Below, piece by piece: positions 35,906 through 44,559 of a stretch of DNA of 64,000 bases. Both the position numbers and the translations under genes were made by a program. The notes beneath the pieces are model-generated. The model saw only the letters and a list, made by a program, of their open reading frames with translations, made no database searches and was not told the origin of the DNA. Each line of letters starts with the position of its first letter. The stretch's first letter is position 1. This DNA is from Paenibacillus andongensis (GTDB taxonomy: Bacteria > Bacillota > Bacilli > Paenibacillales > NBRC-103111). The stretch is from assembly GCF_025369935.1 (NCBI RefSeq), contig NZ_CP104467.1, positions 7,075,001 through 7,139,000 on the forward strand. The letters run 5' to 3'.

Positions 35906-37036
35906 ATGACTTCCAAAAAAAAATTAGTTGTGCTGCCTATTGCCCTATTCGTCCTGATTGGCTATACCATTTACGCTTCATTTAACAAAAATGAAATAAC
36001 GAAGGCTCAAGAGGTGTTAACGACGATTAGTGAAAAAACGAGCACCCATTACGATACCGCTATTTTTGCTGGAGGATGTTTCTGGAGTATGGAGTTACCC
36101 TTCGAAAAGCTTGATGGTGTCTTGCAAGTTGTAACCGGATATACAGGCGGACAAAAGGAAAATCCGACCTATGGCGAAGTGTCTACTGGAACTACAGGCC
36201 ATCTAGAATCGGTGGAAGTTCGCTTTAATCCGGATCAGATAACGTATGACCAGCTGCTCCAAGTTTACTGGCGAAACATTGATCCTACCGATGCAGATGG
36301 TCAATTCGTTGATCGTGGTAAAGAATATCTTTCCGCCGTATTTTACAATAGCAATGAACAGAAAGAGTTAGCCGAAGCATCCAAAGAGGCGTTAAGTTCG
36401 TCAGGACAGTTCGATAAACCGATTGTAACGAAGATTGTCCGCGCATCAACGTTTTACAAAGCGGAGGAGGAACATCAGGACTATTACAAAAAAAATCCAA
36501 TCAGCTACAAGGTCAATGAACTCGGCTCTGGTCGGGGTGCATTTTTGAATAAAACTTGGGGGAAAGATCGGATCGTGATTCCCGAAAAAATGAATGCATA
36601 TAAAGATTTTAACAAAGATGCAAAGTTGAAAACGTTGACTAAGCTCCAATACGACGTAACTCAGCATGATAAAGACGAGCAGCCGTTTCACAACGAATAT
36701 TGGGATAACAAAAAAGAAGGTATTTACGTAGATATTGTTTCGGGTGAGCCCTTATTTAGCTCTAAAGACAAATTTGATGCGGGTACGGGCTGGGCTAGCT
36801 TTACGAAACCGTTGGAGCCAGACCAACTTATATTTAAAGAAAAACGCGACTTATTCTCAGTGGTTACCCAGGTCAGAAGCCGTTGTGCCGATTCCTTTCT
36901 AGGCGATGTGTTCAATGACGGCCCCGAGCCAACAGGACTGCGTTTCTGCATTAACTCTGCCGCTTTACAGTTCATTCCGAAAGATGACCTTGAGGCAAGC
37001 GGATATGGCTTGTTTGTTAAGCAATTTAATTCCTAA
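35906..37036 (+). CDS. msrAB: Membrane-anchored MsrA-MsrB fusion (methionine sulfoxide reductase)
   Basis: 376 residues. One N-terminal membrane helix (about 6-24) anchors an extracytoplasmic enzyme. MsrA domain (about 50-205): IFAGGCFWSMELPF with the catalytic Cys in GCFW, VTGYTGG, TTGHLESVEV, RGKEYLSAVF. MsrB domain (about 235-372): SGEPLFSSKDKFDAGTGWASF and GLRFCINSAALQFIP, with catalytic Cys in RFCIN. The block normally reading DSHLGHVF reads DSFLGDVF here, so both active-site histidines are replaced. No zinc Cys pairs are seen. It repairs oxidised methionines of surface proteins; MsrB activity may be weak or lost. Confidence 0.9.
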   Translation: MTSKKKLVVLPIALFVLIGYTIYASFNKNEITKAQEVLTTISEKTSTHYDTAIFAGGCFWSMELPFEKLDGVLQVVTGYTGGQKENPTYGEVSTGTTGHLESVEVRFNPDQITYDQLLQVYWRNIDPTDADGQFVDRGKEYLSAVFYNSNEQKELAEASKEALSSSGQFDKPIVTKIVRASTFYKAEEEHQDYYKKNPISYKVNELGSGRGAFLNKTWGKDRIVIPEKMNAYKDFNKDAKLKTLTKLQYDVTQHDKDEQPFHNEYWDNKKEGIYVDIVSGEPLFSSKDKFDAGTGWASFTKPLEPDQLIFKEKRDLFSVVTQVRSRCADSFLGDVFNDGPEPTGLRFCINSAALQFIPKDDLEASGYGLFVKQFNS

Positions 37037-37070
37037 GAGCTCAGCAAAACTCTACGTAGGGATGTATGAT

Positions 37071-38177
37071 TCACCTTTTTGGTACAATCAAGGTGATCGT
37101 CGTCCCTTTTTCCATTTCAGAATGAATAGCGATTTCACCGCCAATGCTCTTCGCTCTTTCCTCCATGCTGAACAGCCCCACTCCTTTGGAGCCGCCACTG
37201 CGAATAAAACCTTTTCCCCGATCTTCGATGCGCACTTCAACAAACGAATCTTTATCATGAACGTACACGTTAGCTTCGGATACATCGGCATATTTGGCTA
37301 CGTTGGTAAGAGCCTCCTGGATAACTCGGTAGATGGTCGTTTCCTCCAACGCTCCCAATCGCTTACGCAAATTGCTATCCAGTATGACACGTATACCGTA
37401 ATGCCCCGTGTAATTTTCTATATAGGTTCGAATTGCCGGCACTACACCCAAATCATCCAGAACAGACGGACGGATTTCCCACGCCAAATTACGAACTTCT
37501 TCAATAATTCCGGAAACCACCTGTCGAAGCCCGGATATTTCAGACTTTTCACTTTCCCCGATCACTCTATCCATCTGAATCAACAGAGAGAACAGACTCT
37601 GTCCAATGCCGTCATGCAGCTCACGAGAAAATTTTCTTCGTTCTTCCTCCTGAATTTGCATAACCTGCGACATCATAAGCTGCAGTTCTTCTTCGACACG
37701 CTTTAATTGCGTGACTTCGTTACGAATCGCAAGATACTGGTAGGGTTGCCCCTTCTCATCCACGAATGGCACAATCGTCGTATCCACCCAGTAGAATCCG
37801 CCATTTTTTGCTTTATTTTTGATCTCCCCGCGCCATACCTTGCCAGAGGAGATCGTCTGCCACAAGAGGGTCATAAATTCCTTCCGATGATAGCCCGAGT
37901 TAATAATCCGGTGGTCTTGACCGAGAAGCTCAGCACGTGAATATTGGGATATTTCGCAAAATTTATCGTTCACGTATTGAATTTTCCCTTTATGATCCGT
38001 GACAGCAACAATGGAAGATTCATCTAGGGCGAACTTTACATTGGACAGCTGCTTGAGAGACTGTTTCAGATCAGCTTGAAACAAAGAGTCCGTAATATAA
38101 TCATCCATACGTGCTATAAGCTCGGTAACATTTTCACCAATCACTTCCGGATACTCCCTGTTAACATCCTTACTCAA
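37071..38177 (-). CDS. nreB: PAS-domain sensor histidine kinase, NreB-like
   Basis: 368 residues, no membrane helix. A PAS domain (about 48-160, VAVTDHKGKIQYVNDKFCEIS, GEIKNKAKNGGFYWVDTTIVP) is followed by HisKA_3 (RRKFSRELHDGIGQSLFSLL) and HATPase (YRVIQEALTNVAKYA, GKGVGLFSMEERA). In organisation it matches NreB, the cytosolic oxygen-sensing kinase, but the whole protein has only one cysteine, so it cannot hold the four-Cys [4Fe-4S] cluster of staphylococcal NreB. It overlaps the response regulator gene by 8 bases. The symbol is by analogy only. Confidence 0.8.
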   Translation of the reverse strand: MSKDVNREYPEVIGENVTELIARMDDYITDSLFQADLKQSLKQLSNVKFALDESSIVAVTDHKGKIQYVNDKFCEISQYSRAELLGQDHRIINSGYHRKEFMTLLWQTISSGKVWRGEIKNKAKNGGFYWVDTTIVPFVDEKGQPYQYLAIRNEVTQLKRVEEELQLMMSQVMQIQEEERRKFSRELHDGIGQSLFSLLIQMDRVIGESEKSEISGLRQVVSGIIEEVRNLAWEIRPSVLDDLGVVPAIRTYIENYTGHYGIRVILDSNLRKRLGALEETTIYRVIQEALTNVAKYADVSEANVYVHDKDSFVEVRIEDRGKGFIRSGGSKGVGLFSMEERAKSIGGEIAIHSEMEKGTTITLIVPKR

Positions 38178-38829
38178 AATTCAACAATCCTTTCTTCACC
38201 GCAAACTTGACCAACTCTGGTCTCGTTTTGAGCCCTAGCTTCTCCATCACGTTGCTTTTATGCGATTCTACCGTTTTTACGCTAATTATCAATTGTTCGG
38301 CTATCTCTTTATTGGAAAATCCTTTGGCAATCAGAGACAGAACTTCTTTCTCGCGTTCCGAAAGCGATTCATAAGGACCGATATTTTCTCCATGCTTCAA
38401 GCGTTCTATATATTCACTCATCAGCCTTTTGGTTGCTGTAGGATACAAATAGGCGTTTCCTGATGCAACGGAGCGGATAGCTGTCAACAGCTCCTCATGC
38501 GGAGCGCTTTTCAATATATACCCTGAGGCGCCGGCGTGAATCGCCCTAAACAGGTATTCGTCATCATCATGCATGGTCAGAACCAGCACCGCCAAATCCG
38601 GCATCAGACGCTTCAATTCTGTGGTTGCTGTAAGTCCATCCATGCCATGGGGCATGTTCAAATCCATTAATACGACATCCGGCTTCAGCAATTGGGCTGC
38701 TTGAATACCTTCTTGTCCATCGGCAGCCTCTCCGATAACTTCCATGCTGTGCTTACCATTCAGCAGGCTCATTAATCCCGACCTGACTACGGCATGATCA
38801 TCAACTACCAGAATTTTCGGCATACCCAT
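38170..38829 (-). CDS. nreC: NarL/LuxR response regulator, NreC-like
   Basis: 219 residues. ILVVDDHAVVRSGL, phospho-Asp in VVLMDLNMPHGMDG, GYILKSAPHEEL; LuxR-type HTH with LSEREKEVLSLIAKGFSNKEIAEQL and VKTVESHKSNVMEKLGL. Encoded between the GAF protein and the kinase gene. In staphylococci NreC activates nitrate and nitrite reductase genes at low oxygen; by analogy this one should respond to oxygen or nitrate. Confidence 0.85.
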   Translation of the reverse strand: MGMPKILVVDDHAVVRSGLMSLLNGKHSMEVIGEAADGQEGIQAAQLLKPDVVLMDLNMPHGMDGLTATTELKRLMPDLAVLVLTMHDDDEYLFRAIHAGASGYILKSAPHEELLTAIRSVASGNAYLYPTATKRLMSEYIERLKHGENIGPYESLSEREKEVLSLIAKGFSNKEIAEQLIISVKTVESHKSNVMEKLGLKTRPELVKFAVKKGLLNFE

Positions 38830-38913
38830 CCTCCAATAAATCGGCTAGAACTACCCTATCATTACTCCTATTGTATTACTAATAACAAATAAAATGAATT
38901 CCAGTAATGGAAC

Positions 38914-39378
38914 TCATTTTGCCATTTCCCCTGTATTCTCCTTCAGATACCAAGCCAATGTAGGAAGACCTTTCTGAACGACAATAAGCTCGGCCTCAGC
39001 ATATCTGGGCTGTGTTCTTTTGCCAATGAACAGCAAACCTTTTATCAAGAGATTATCGGAATCCATTAAAATTGGAAATACCGCTGCTGTCTGCAGCTGC
39101 TCAGCAAGTAGGACAGGACAACTTCGTCGCACTTGATCCGAGTCAGGATGCGAGTCATCGAGCTTCACCCATCTGCCTAGGCGCAGGACGGAACCTGCTA
39201 ATCCTTGACCTGATTTAATCACCATTTGCTGATAGCGTTCATTCCTGCTGCCTGAAGCATATTTCCAACGAATGCGCTCGACTTTGTCATGCAATGGCGC
39301 CAGTGCGATAAAATCACTTGACGATAGGCTTCGCAATCGCTCCAGCTCTTCTATGATGTTTGCATCCCCATGAGTCAT
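38914..39378 (-). CDS. nreA: GAF-domain protein, NreA-like nitrate sensor
   Basis: 154 residues, a single GAF domain: IRWKYASGSRNERYQQMVIKSGQGLAGSVLRLGRWVKLDD, then CPVLLAEQLQTAAVFPIL and KGLLFIGKR. Its position directly before an NreC/NreB pair matches NreA, which binds nitrate and modulates NreB. ATG 39378 is eight bases after GGAGGTG; upstream in-frame ATGs precede that site. The nitrate-binding role is inferred from context. Confidence 0.75.
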   Translation of the reverse strand: MTHGDANIIEELERLRSLSSSDFIALAPLHDKVERIRWKYASGSRNERYQQMVIKSGQGLAGSVLRLGRWVKLDDSHPDSDQVRRSCPVLLAEQLQTAAVFPILMDSDNLLIKGLLFIGKRTQPRYAEAELIVVQKGLPTLAWYLKENTGEMAK

Positions 39379-39548
39379 ACTGGCCACCTCCATTTCCTTA
39401 CGCACCAGAGCCGATTTATTTTAATTAACATTGTAGACGTTTCCGCTCATCTTGTATGTCAGGGAAAACCCTGATTTCGCAATCAGGACATTGCGCGAAT
39501 TCACCTGCAAATTACCTCAGGAGTCATCAGGAAAGTAAGGGATTAACT

Positions 39549-39564
39549 TGTGATTTATCTCACA
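39549..39564. promoter_or_regulatory. Fnr box in the nreA-fnr divergent region
   Basis: Perfect TGTGA-TTTATC-TCACA. No -10 box lies 41.5 bp from its centre on either side, unlike the three other Fnr boxes in the window. It may act at a distance or as a repressor site for fnr or nreA. Confidence 0.7.
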
Positions 39565-39672
39565 CCAAATAGGGAGTTTCCCCCCCAAAAGATCAGCAGA
39601 ACTCCCGATAAACAAAACCATCTGAACCCGTTAAGATAGAGATAACAAAGAAACGTTGAGGAGTTGGTACAG

Positions 39673-40368
39673 ATGGCTGTTAAAGGTATTCTTGCCTTTT
39701 TTTCCGAGGAAAATTTCCATAAATTACAAAGTATTATGTATGTGAAACATGCGGAGAAAGGTGATTATCTGTTCTGGGAAGGTGATGTCGCGGATAAATT
39801 GTACTACGTAATGAAAGGCGGAGTACGCATCACTAAGCTGTCGGAAACGGGTAAAAGCTTCATTATATCTCTGCATCAGGCGGGTGATTTATTCGGTCAG
39901 ATCGATCCCTTTCAGAACTCTGTACAAAGCTTTAGCGCAGAAGTCACAACCGATTGCGAGATTGGGGTCATTCAACGAAAAGACCTCGAAGTATTACTTT
40001 GGCAGCATGGGGATTTGGCCATTGAGTTTATGAAATGGATGGGGCTTATGCACCGCATGACTGAAACGAAGTTCCGTGATTTGATGATGTACGGAAAACC
40101 AGGCGCACTCTGTTCGTTACTTATCAGGCTCAGTAATTCATATGGCGTTCCAAACGGTGAACATACGCTGATCAATTACAAGATCAATCATACAGAAATG
40201 GCCGATATGATAGGAGCTACACGGGAAAGTGTCAATCGGATGTTGAGTGATATGAAGAAGGAAGATGCGCTTGAGATTGAAAATGGCCATATCGTGATTA
40301 AGGATTTAACCTATCTCCGCGATGTATGCCACTGCGAAAACTGCCCGAAAGAGATTTGCCGCATGTAG
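39673..40368 (+). CDS. fnr: Fnr-type oxygen-sensing regulator, Crp/Fnr family
   Basis: 231 residues. N-terminal cyclic-nucleotide-type beta barrel (KGDYLFWEGDVADKLYYVMKGGVRI, GDLFGQID), dimer helix, then a Crp-type HTH with NHTEMADMIGATRESVNRML. The C-terminus carries a Cys cluster, CHCENCPKEIC (C219, C221, C224, C229). The C-x2-C-x4-C spacing matches the [4Fe-4S] ligands of Bacillus Fnr (Cys227, 230, 235 as I recall). Such proteins bind TGTGA-N6-TCACA when oxygen is low. ATG 39673 follows GAGGAG. The nearby boxes make this the likely regulator of the region. Confidence 0.9.
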   Translation: MAVKGILAFFSEENFHKLQSIMYVKHAEKGDYLFWEGDVADKLYYVMKGGVRITKLSETGKSFIISLHQAGDLFGQIDPFQNSVQSFSAEVTTDCEIGVIQRKDLEVLLWQHGDLAIEFMKWMGLMHRMTETKFRDLMMYGKPGALCSLLIRLSNSYGVPNGEHTLINYKINHTEMADMIGATRESVNRMLSDMKKEDALEIENGHIVIKDLTYLRDVCHCENCPKEICRM

Positions 40369-40394
40369 CATCCCGATTGAAATGGTCCAATTAA

Positions 40395-40937
40395 CTATGA
40401 AAAGAAGGATTCAAGGTCCGTTAGCACTTTCTCCGTTAAAGGAATTACGAGCTGTTCTTCCATTGTGAAGTGATCGTTTAAGATTAAGCAGGCCTGTATG
40501 AGGTGCGCCGCAGCCTCAATCAGCTGTTTTTTGATGACAATTGGCGTTAAATCGATGATGGTTTCATTGAAGGTCTGGATAAATGAAATCGCCAGCTGGT
40601 GATCCTTTTCCAGTACCCAAAAGGAGGGAGTGATCGATGGAGCCGATTGTCGATGAAAATAATCAAGCAGAAAGGGAAACAATTCCTGGTCCTCCCATTC
40701 CGCGTGGCGCTCCAGTGCCTCCACAAAATCAGCGGTTTGCTGCCTTAGCTGCTGCAAGACCTGAACGCCCTCCGCAGGATCATCCAGCAGGCTCACTTCC
40801 TTAGCGCTATGTTCGAGAGCCTTTAGCTGCTGTCTTAATTGGTTATGCTCTTCCTTCAGACGATCCGTGGCAAAATCAAGTTCATCTGGGTTGGATGAGG
40901 CTATTCCCAACATACAGGTTATTGAAAGTGGTGCCAT
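40395..40937 (-). CDS. Hemerythrin HHE-domain protein
   Basis: About 180 residues, helical bundle with iron-ligand patterns KEEHNQL, LERHAEWEDQELFPFL, LEKDHQLAISFI and DHFTMEEQLVIPL, as in HHE/RIC-type di-iron proteins. It may bind oxygen or NO, or help repair Fe-S clusters. ATG 40937 is chosen because GGAGGG is 6 bases upstream; ATG 40943 touches that site. A shared Fnr box at 41002 with a TATACT -10 at proper distance predicts induction without oxygen. Confidence 0.85.
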   Translation of the reverse strand: MAPLSITCMLGIASSNPDELDFATDRLKEEHNQLRQQLKALEHSAKEVSLLDDPAEGVQVLQQLRQQTADFVEALERHAEWEDQELFPFLLDYFHRQSAPSITPSFWVLEKDHQLAISFIQTFNETIIDLTPIVIKKQLIEAAAHLIQACLILNDHFTMEEQLVIPLTEKVLTDLESFFS

Positions 40938-40975
40938 ATTCATCCCTCCAATATACGTCTTTTGCTTCTATTTCT

Positions 40976-41044
40976 AGTATAAAGGCTTTGCCGATTATCG
41001 CTGTGAGAAACATCACATCTACGCTTTCAAGATTCTGCTATATT
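40976..41044. promoter_or_regulatory. Divergent promoter pair sharing one Fnr box
   Basis: TGTGA-GAAACA-TCACA at 41002-41017. On the plus side TATATT (41039-41044) puts the start point near 41051, with the box centre at -41.5. On the minus side TATACT (40981-40976) puts it near 40969, with the box centre at about -40.5. Neither side has a good -35 box, as expected for class II activation. Confidence 0.75.
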
Positions 41045-41105
41045 TTTGGAAAGTGCTTATTGGAAGAAATCATCACAGAAACAGGCAGAATGGGGACTGA
41101 CGAAG

Positions 41106-42389
41106 ATGAAGAAATTTAAATGGAGCATAGTCAAGAAAATGGTACTTGGCATCACGGTAGTATCCACCGTAACCTATGGGACAAGTGCTTTTTTTATTTT
41201 CACCCTGCAAGATTTATTGAAAGATTACATCCCGGATTGGCTGTTCATTTGGATCACCCTTTCTCTCGGTATTTTCTGGACAGGATTTCTGGGATGGATT
41301 GCGGCAAAATGGTTCATTAAACCCTTACTGCAGCTTACAGACGCAGCGAATGAGGCCTCCGCAGGAAATTTGCAAATTGCTATTACTCCAAGCAAATCGG
41401 ATGATGAATTAAGAGCACTCGGCCTTTCTTTCTCGATGATGATCGGGAATTTAAGAGATATCATTGATGGAATTTCAACTAACTTCATAGGAACCGATAT
41501 GCATGTGGATGAATTGAGATCAGCGATTGGACATGCAGCAGCTCATGTGGAACTGATCACTACGACGATTGAAGATATCTCCCATGGGGCTGAACAGCAA
41601 TCGAAATCTTCCGAAGCCATGTTCATGTCCGTGGAACAAATCATGAGAACCACCGATGATATCAATAAAGAAGCCCATGAAGCCCGGCATTTAACGACGC
41701 AAATGATTATTACCATTAAGGATAGTGCAAGAGTGATTCAGTCGTTAGTTACTGGGATGCAAAATCTTGCGATTTCCAATCAAGAATCCATCCATACTGT
41801 TCAACGGTTGGAAAGCAATGCGAAGCAAATCAGCGAGATTTCGAGCGTTGTGGGTGAATTCGCCAATCAAACCCATTTATTGGCATTAAATGCTTCCATT
41901 GAGGCTGCGAGAGCCGGGGAACATGGCAAAGGCTTTGCCGTAGTTGCCGGTGAAGTGAAGAAACTCGCCGAGCAAAGTTCGCATGCGGTTCATGACATTA
42001 ATCAGCTTATCGATCAAATTCAGTCTGAGGTCAAGCATGTGGTCTTCAAAATTACACAGCAATTCGAAATGGTCAATAAAGAAGCCGCCAATGGGGAGAC
42101 AACAGCATCAGCGCTTCAAAGTATTGTTGGTGAAGCTAATCAGGTCGATCAACTCGTGGATCATATGGCATCCATGGTCGCAAGCCAAGCGGATCAAGTA
42201 CAGCTCACCTTGAACGAAGCTCGAGATGTCACCGACATTGCCGCCAAAATTTCTTTAGGCGCGAAGGGCGTGTTCGCTTCAACACAGGAACAGACGGCCG
42301 TGATGGAGGAAATCGCTGCATCTTCCGATGTATTGCGAGATCAATCCGCAAGTTTAAAGAAACAAATTGAGATCTTTAAAGTGAGATGA
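41106..42389 (+). CDS. Methyl-accepting chemotaxis protein with minimal sensor region
   Basis: 427 residues. Two membrane helices (about 12-34 and 45-66) separated by only about 10 residues, then a HAMP domain and a long cytoplasmic coiled coil whose tip reads IGEFANQTHLLALNASIEAARAGEHGKGFAVVAGEVKKLAEQS-like, the CheA-contact hairpin. With almost no outer domain it cannot bind a ligand outside; it may sense the membrane or energy state. ATG 41106 is favoured because an Fnr-dependent start point at 41051 lies downstream of the longer start at 41046. Confidence 0.9.
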   Translation: MKKFKWSIVKKMVLGITVVSTVTYGTSAFFIFTLQDLLKDYIPDWLFIWITLSLGIFWTGFLGWIAAKWFIKPLLQLTDAANEASAGNLQIAITPSKSDDELRALGLSFSMMIGNLRDIIDGISTNFIGTDMHVDELRSAIGHAAAHVELITTTIEDISHGAEQQSKSSEAMFMSVEQIMRTTDDINKEAHEARHLTTQMIITIKDSARVIQSLVTGMQNLAISNQESIHTVQRLESNAKQISEISSVVGEFANQTHLLALNASIEAARAGEHGKGFAVVAGEVKKLAEQSSHAVHDINQLIDQIQSEVKHVVFKITQQFEMVNKEAANGETTASALQSIVGEANQVDQLVDHMASMVASQADQVQLTLNEARDVTDIAAKISLGAKGVFASTQEQTAVMEEIAASSDVLRDQSASLKKQIEIFKVR

Positions 42390-42416
42390 GATTGGTCTCT
42401 GTCTTTGGAAATAGCT

Positions 42417-42457
42417 TTCCTACATGCACTGCTGAGGCATGTAGGAAGGCTTTTTAT
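42417..42457 (+). terminator. Terminator of the chemoreceptor gene
   Basis: Eleven-base-pair stem TTCCTACATGC/GCATGTAGGAA, then GGCTTTTTATC. Confidence 0.85.
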
Positions 42458-42468
42458 CGTATGCTGGA

Positions 42469-44508
42469 TCAACCTTCGTCAGCCATGAAGAAGGATTCGA
42501 TCCTTTCAGGAGGCAGCGGTCGACTTAACCAAAATCCTTGTATAGAATCACAATGGAGGTCCTTGAGAAAAGCCAACTGATCTTCCGTTTCTACGCCCTC
42601 GGCAATCACTCGGAGCCCCAAGCCATGAGCCATATCAATCATAGCCTTGGCAATCGATGCATTCCCTCGATCCATTTCAATACCCTGAACGAAGCATTTA
42701 TCAATTTTCAATGTATCAATGGGATACTTTTTCAAATAACTTAAAGCGGAATGCCCCTTGCCAAAATCATCAATGGCTAACTCCAGCCCAATCTCTTTAA
42801 ACTCATGCAGAACCGTCAATACCGACTCAATTTGGTGTATGCTGATGTTTTCCGTAATTTCGAAGCAAAGATAACTCGGATCCAGCTCCGTTTCCTTCAA
42901 TATCTGCTTGACCGTTTCAATCAAATTCTTATTATTGAACTGTCGGGGCGACAGATTGATGGCACATTTCAAGGGAGGATAGCCTGCGGATTGCCAGGCC
43001 TTGTTCTGCTCACAAACCTTGCGCAGCACCCATTCTCCGATTTCGACAATTTGTCCATTTTCTTCTACGATCTGAATAAATTCATTCGGCGATACCATGC
43101 CCATCTCGGGATGCTCCCAGCGAAGCAAGGCTTCTATGCCGTTGATCCGGCCCGTACGAATGTCCATTTGCGGTTGGTACACAATTCTTAATTGGTCTTT
43201 CTCCAACGCTTTTCGCAACCCGTTTTCCAGTTTCATTTTCCGGTAGAAGGTTGCGTTCATATTGGAAGTGTACAGCTGATAATTGTTGGACTGTTCCTTG
43301 GCACGATACATGGCCGAATCGGCTTGTTTGATCAAGGTTTCACTATCTTCTCCATGCAAGGGATACACGCTGATTCCAATGCTTGCCGTTATGAACAGCT
43401 CCTGTTCGGCTAGGAAGAAAGGAAGGGCCAGCTCTTCCAATATTTTTTGCGCTACAAGCAGTGCATCTTTGGTTTCATGAATGCGGGGTAGAATGACCGT
43501 AAATTCATCGCCGCCAAATCGTGATACCGTATCGCCGGTTCGAACGCAGCTTTCCAGCCGTTTGCTAGCTTTCAGCAGCAGTTGATCTCCAACTACATGT
43601 CCCAAAGTATCGTTAATTAGTTTGAAATGGTCGAGATCAATAAACATCAGGGCAGCCGAGTGGCCTTGACGATTGGCCTGCCTAATCGCATGACTCAGTC
43701 GGTCATGAAATAAGAATCGATTCGGGAGCCCGGTCAATACATCGTAATGGGCCAAATATTTTAAATTCTCTTCCGACAGCTTACGCTCTGTAATATCTGT
43801 GAAAACCCCGACATAATTGGAGATTTTGCCATTCTCATTTCTAACGGCATTAATCGTCAGCCATTCGGGATAGATTTCCCCATTCTTTCGCTTATTCCAT
43901 ACCTCGCCCTGCCAGCTGCCCGTTTCATGAATTGATGCCCACATTTGAATATAAAATTCGGCATCCTGCACGCCGGAATGTAACATGCGCGGCGTTTGAG
44001 CTAAAACCTCATCCTCCGAATAACCAGTTGTTTCGGAAAACGCTGGATTGACCGATAAAATCGTTCCTTTTGTATCCGTAATCATGATCCCTTCACTCGC
44101 TGTTTCGAATACTCTGGCATGCAGCTGCAATTTTTTCTCAGACTTCTTGCGCTCCGTTATGTCTATGAAAATGCCTACATAATTGGTTATTTTGCCACGC
44201 TTATCCCTCACAGCACTGATCGTCAACCATTCGAGATACAGCTCCCCGTTCTTCCGTCGGTTCCAGATCTCGCCCTTCCAACCACCCGTTTCATGAATCG
44301 TTGCCCACATATGAATATAGAACTCAGGTTTTTGTTTGCCAGAATACAAGATACGCGGCGTTTGACCCACCACTTCATCCTCCGTATAGCCGGTAGTCGT
44401 TGTAAATGCAGGATTGACCGATAAAATAACGCCTCCAGAGTCTGTAATCATGATGGATTCCATAACCTTTTTAAATACACGTGCATAAAGCCGCAGCTTA
44501 TCTTTCAT
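42469..44508 (-). CDS. PAS-PAS-GGDEF-EAL cyclic di-GMP protein
   Basis: 679 residues, soluble. Two closely similar PAS/PAC units (about 10-130 and 130-250; each has IMITD-x-GG/KG-ILSVNPAF, W-GEIWN-RRKNGE and NYVG-FTDITERK). GGDEF domain (about 255-415) has an intact SRFGGDEFTVI active site; EAL domain (about 425-675) has GIEALLRWEHP, NLSPRQF, EITEN, DDFGKGHSALSYL and AEGVETEDQL. Both synthesis and breakdown of cyclic di-GMP are possible. ATG 44508 follows GAGGTGAT. It is downstream of a STAS gene in the same operon. The near-duplicate PAS units suggest internal duplication. Confidence 0.92.
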   Translation of the reverse strand: MKDKLRLYARVFKKVMESIMITDSGGVILSVNPAFTTTTGYTEDEVVGQTPRILYSGKQKPEFYIHMWATIHETGGWKGEIWNRRKNGELYLEWLTISAVRDKRGKITNYVGIFIDITERKKSEKKLQLHARVFETASEGIMITDTKGTILSVNPAFSETTGYSEDEVLAQTPRMLHSGVQDAEFYIQMWASIHETGSWQGEVWNKRKNGEIYPEWLTINAVRNENGKISNYVGVFTDITERKLSEENLKYLAHYDVLTGLPNRFLFHDRLSHAIRQANRQGHSAALMFIDLDHFKLINDTLGHVVGDQLLLKASKRLESCVRTGDTVSRFGGDEFTVILPRIHETKDALLVAQKILEELALPFFLAEQELFITASIGISVYPLHGEDSETLIKQADSAMYRAKEQSNNYQLYTSNMNATFYRKMKLENGLRKALEKDQLRIVYQPQMDIRTGRINGIEALLRWEHPEMGMVSPNEFIQIVEENGQIVEIGEWVLRKVCEQNKAWQSAGYPPLKCAINLSPRQFNNKNLIETVKQILKETELDPSYLCFEITENISIHQIESVLTVLHEFKEIGLELAIDDFGKGHSALSYLKKYPIDTLKIDKCFVQGIEMDRGNASIAKAMIDMAHGLGLRVIAEGVETEDQLAFLKDLHCDSIQGFWLSRPLPPERIESFFMADEG

Positions 44509-44559
44509 TTCGATTATCACCTCTAGGTAAGCGACTTCTTTCACGTGAATAGGACAAAA

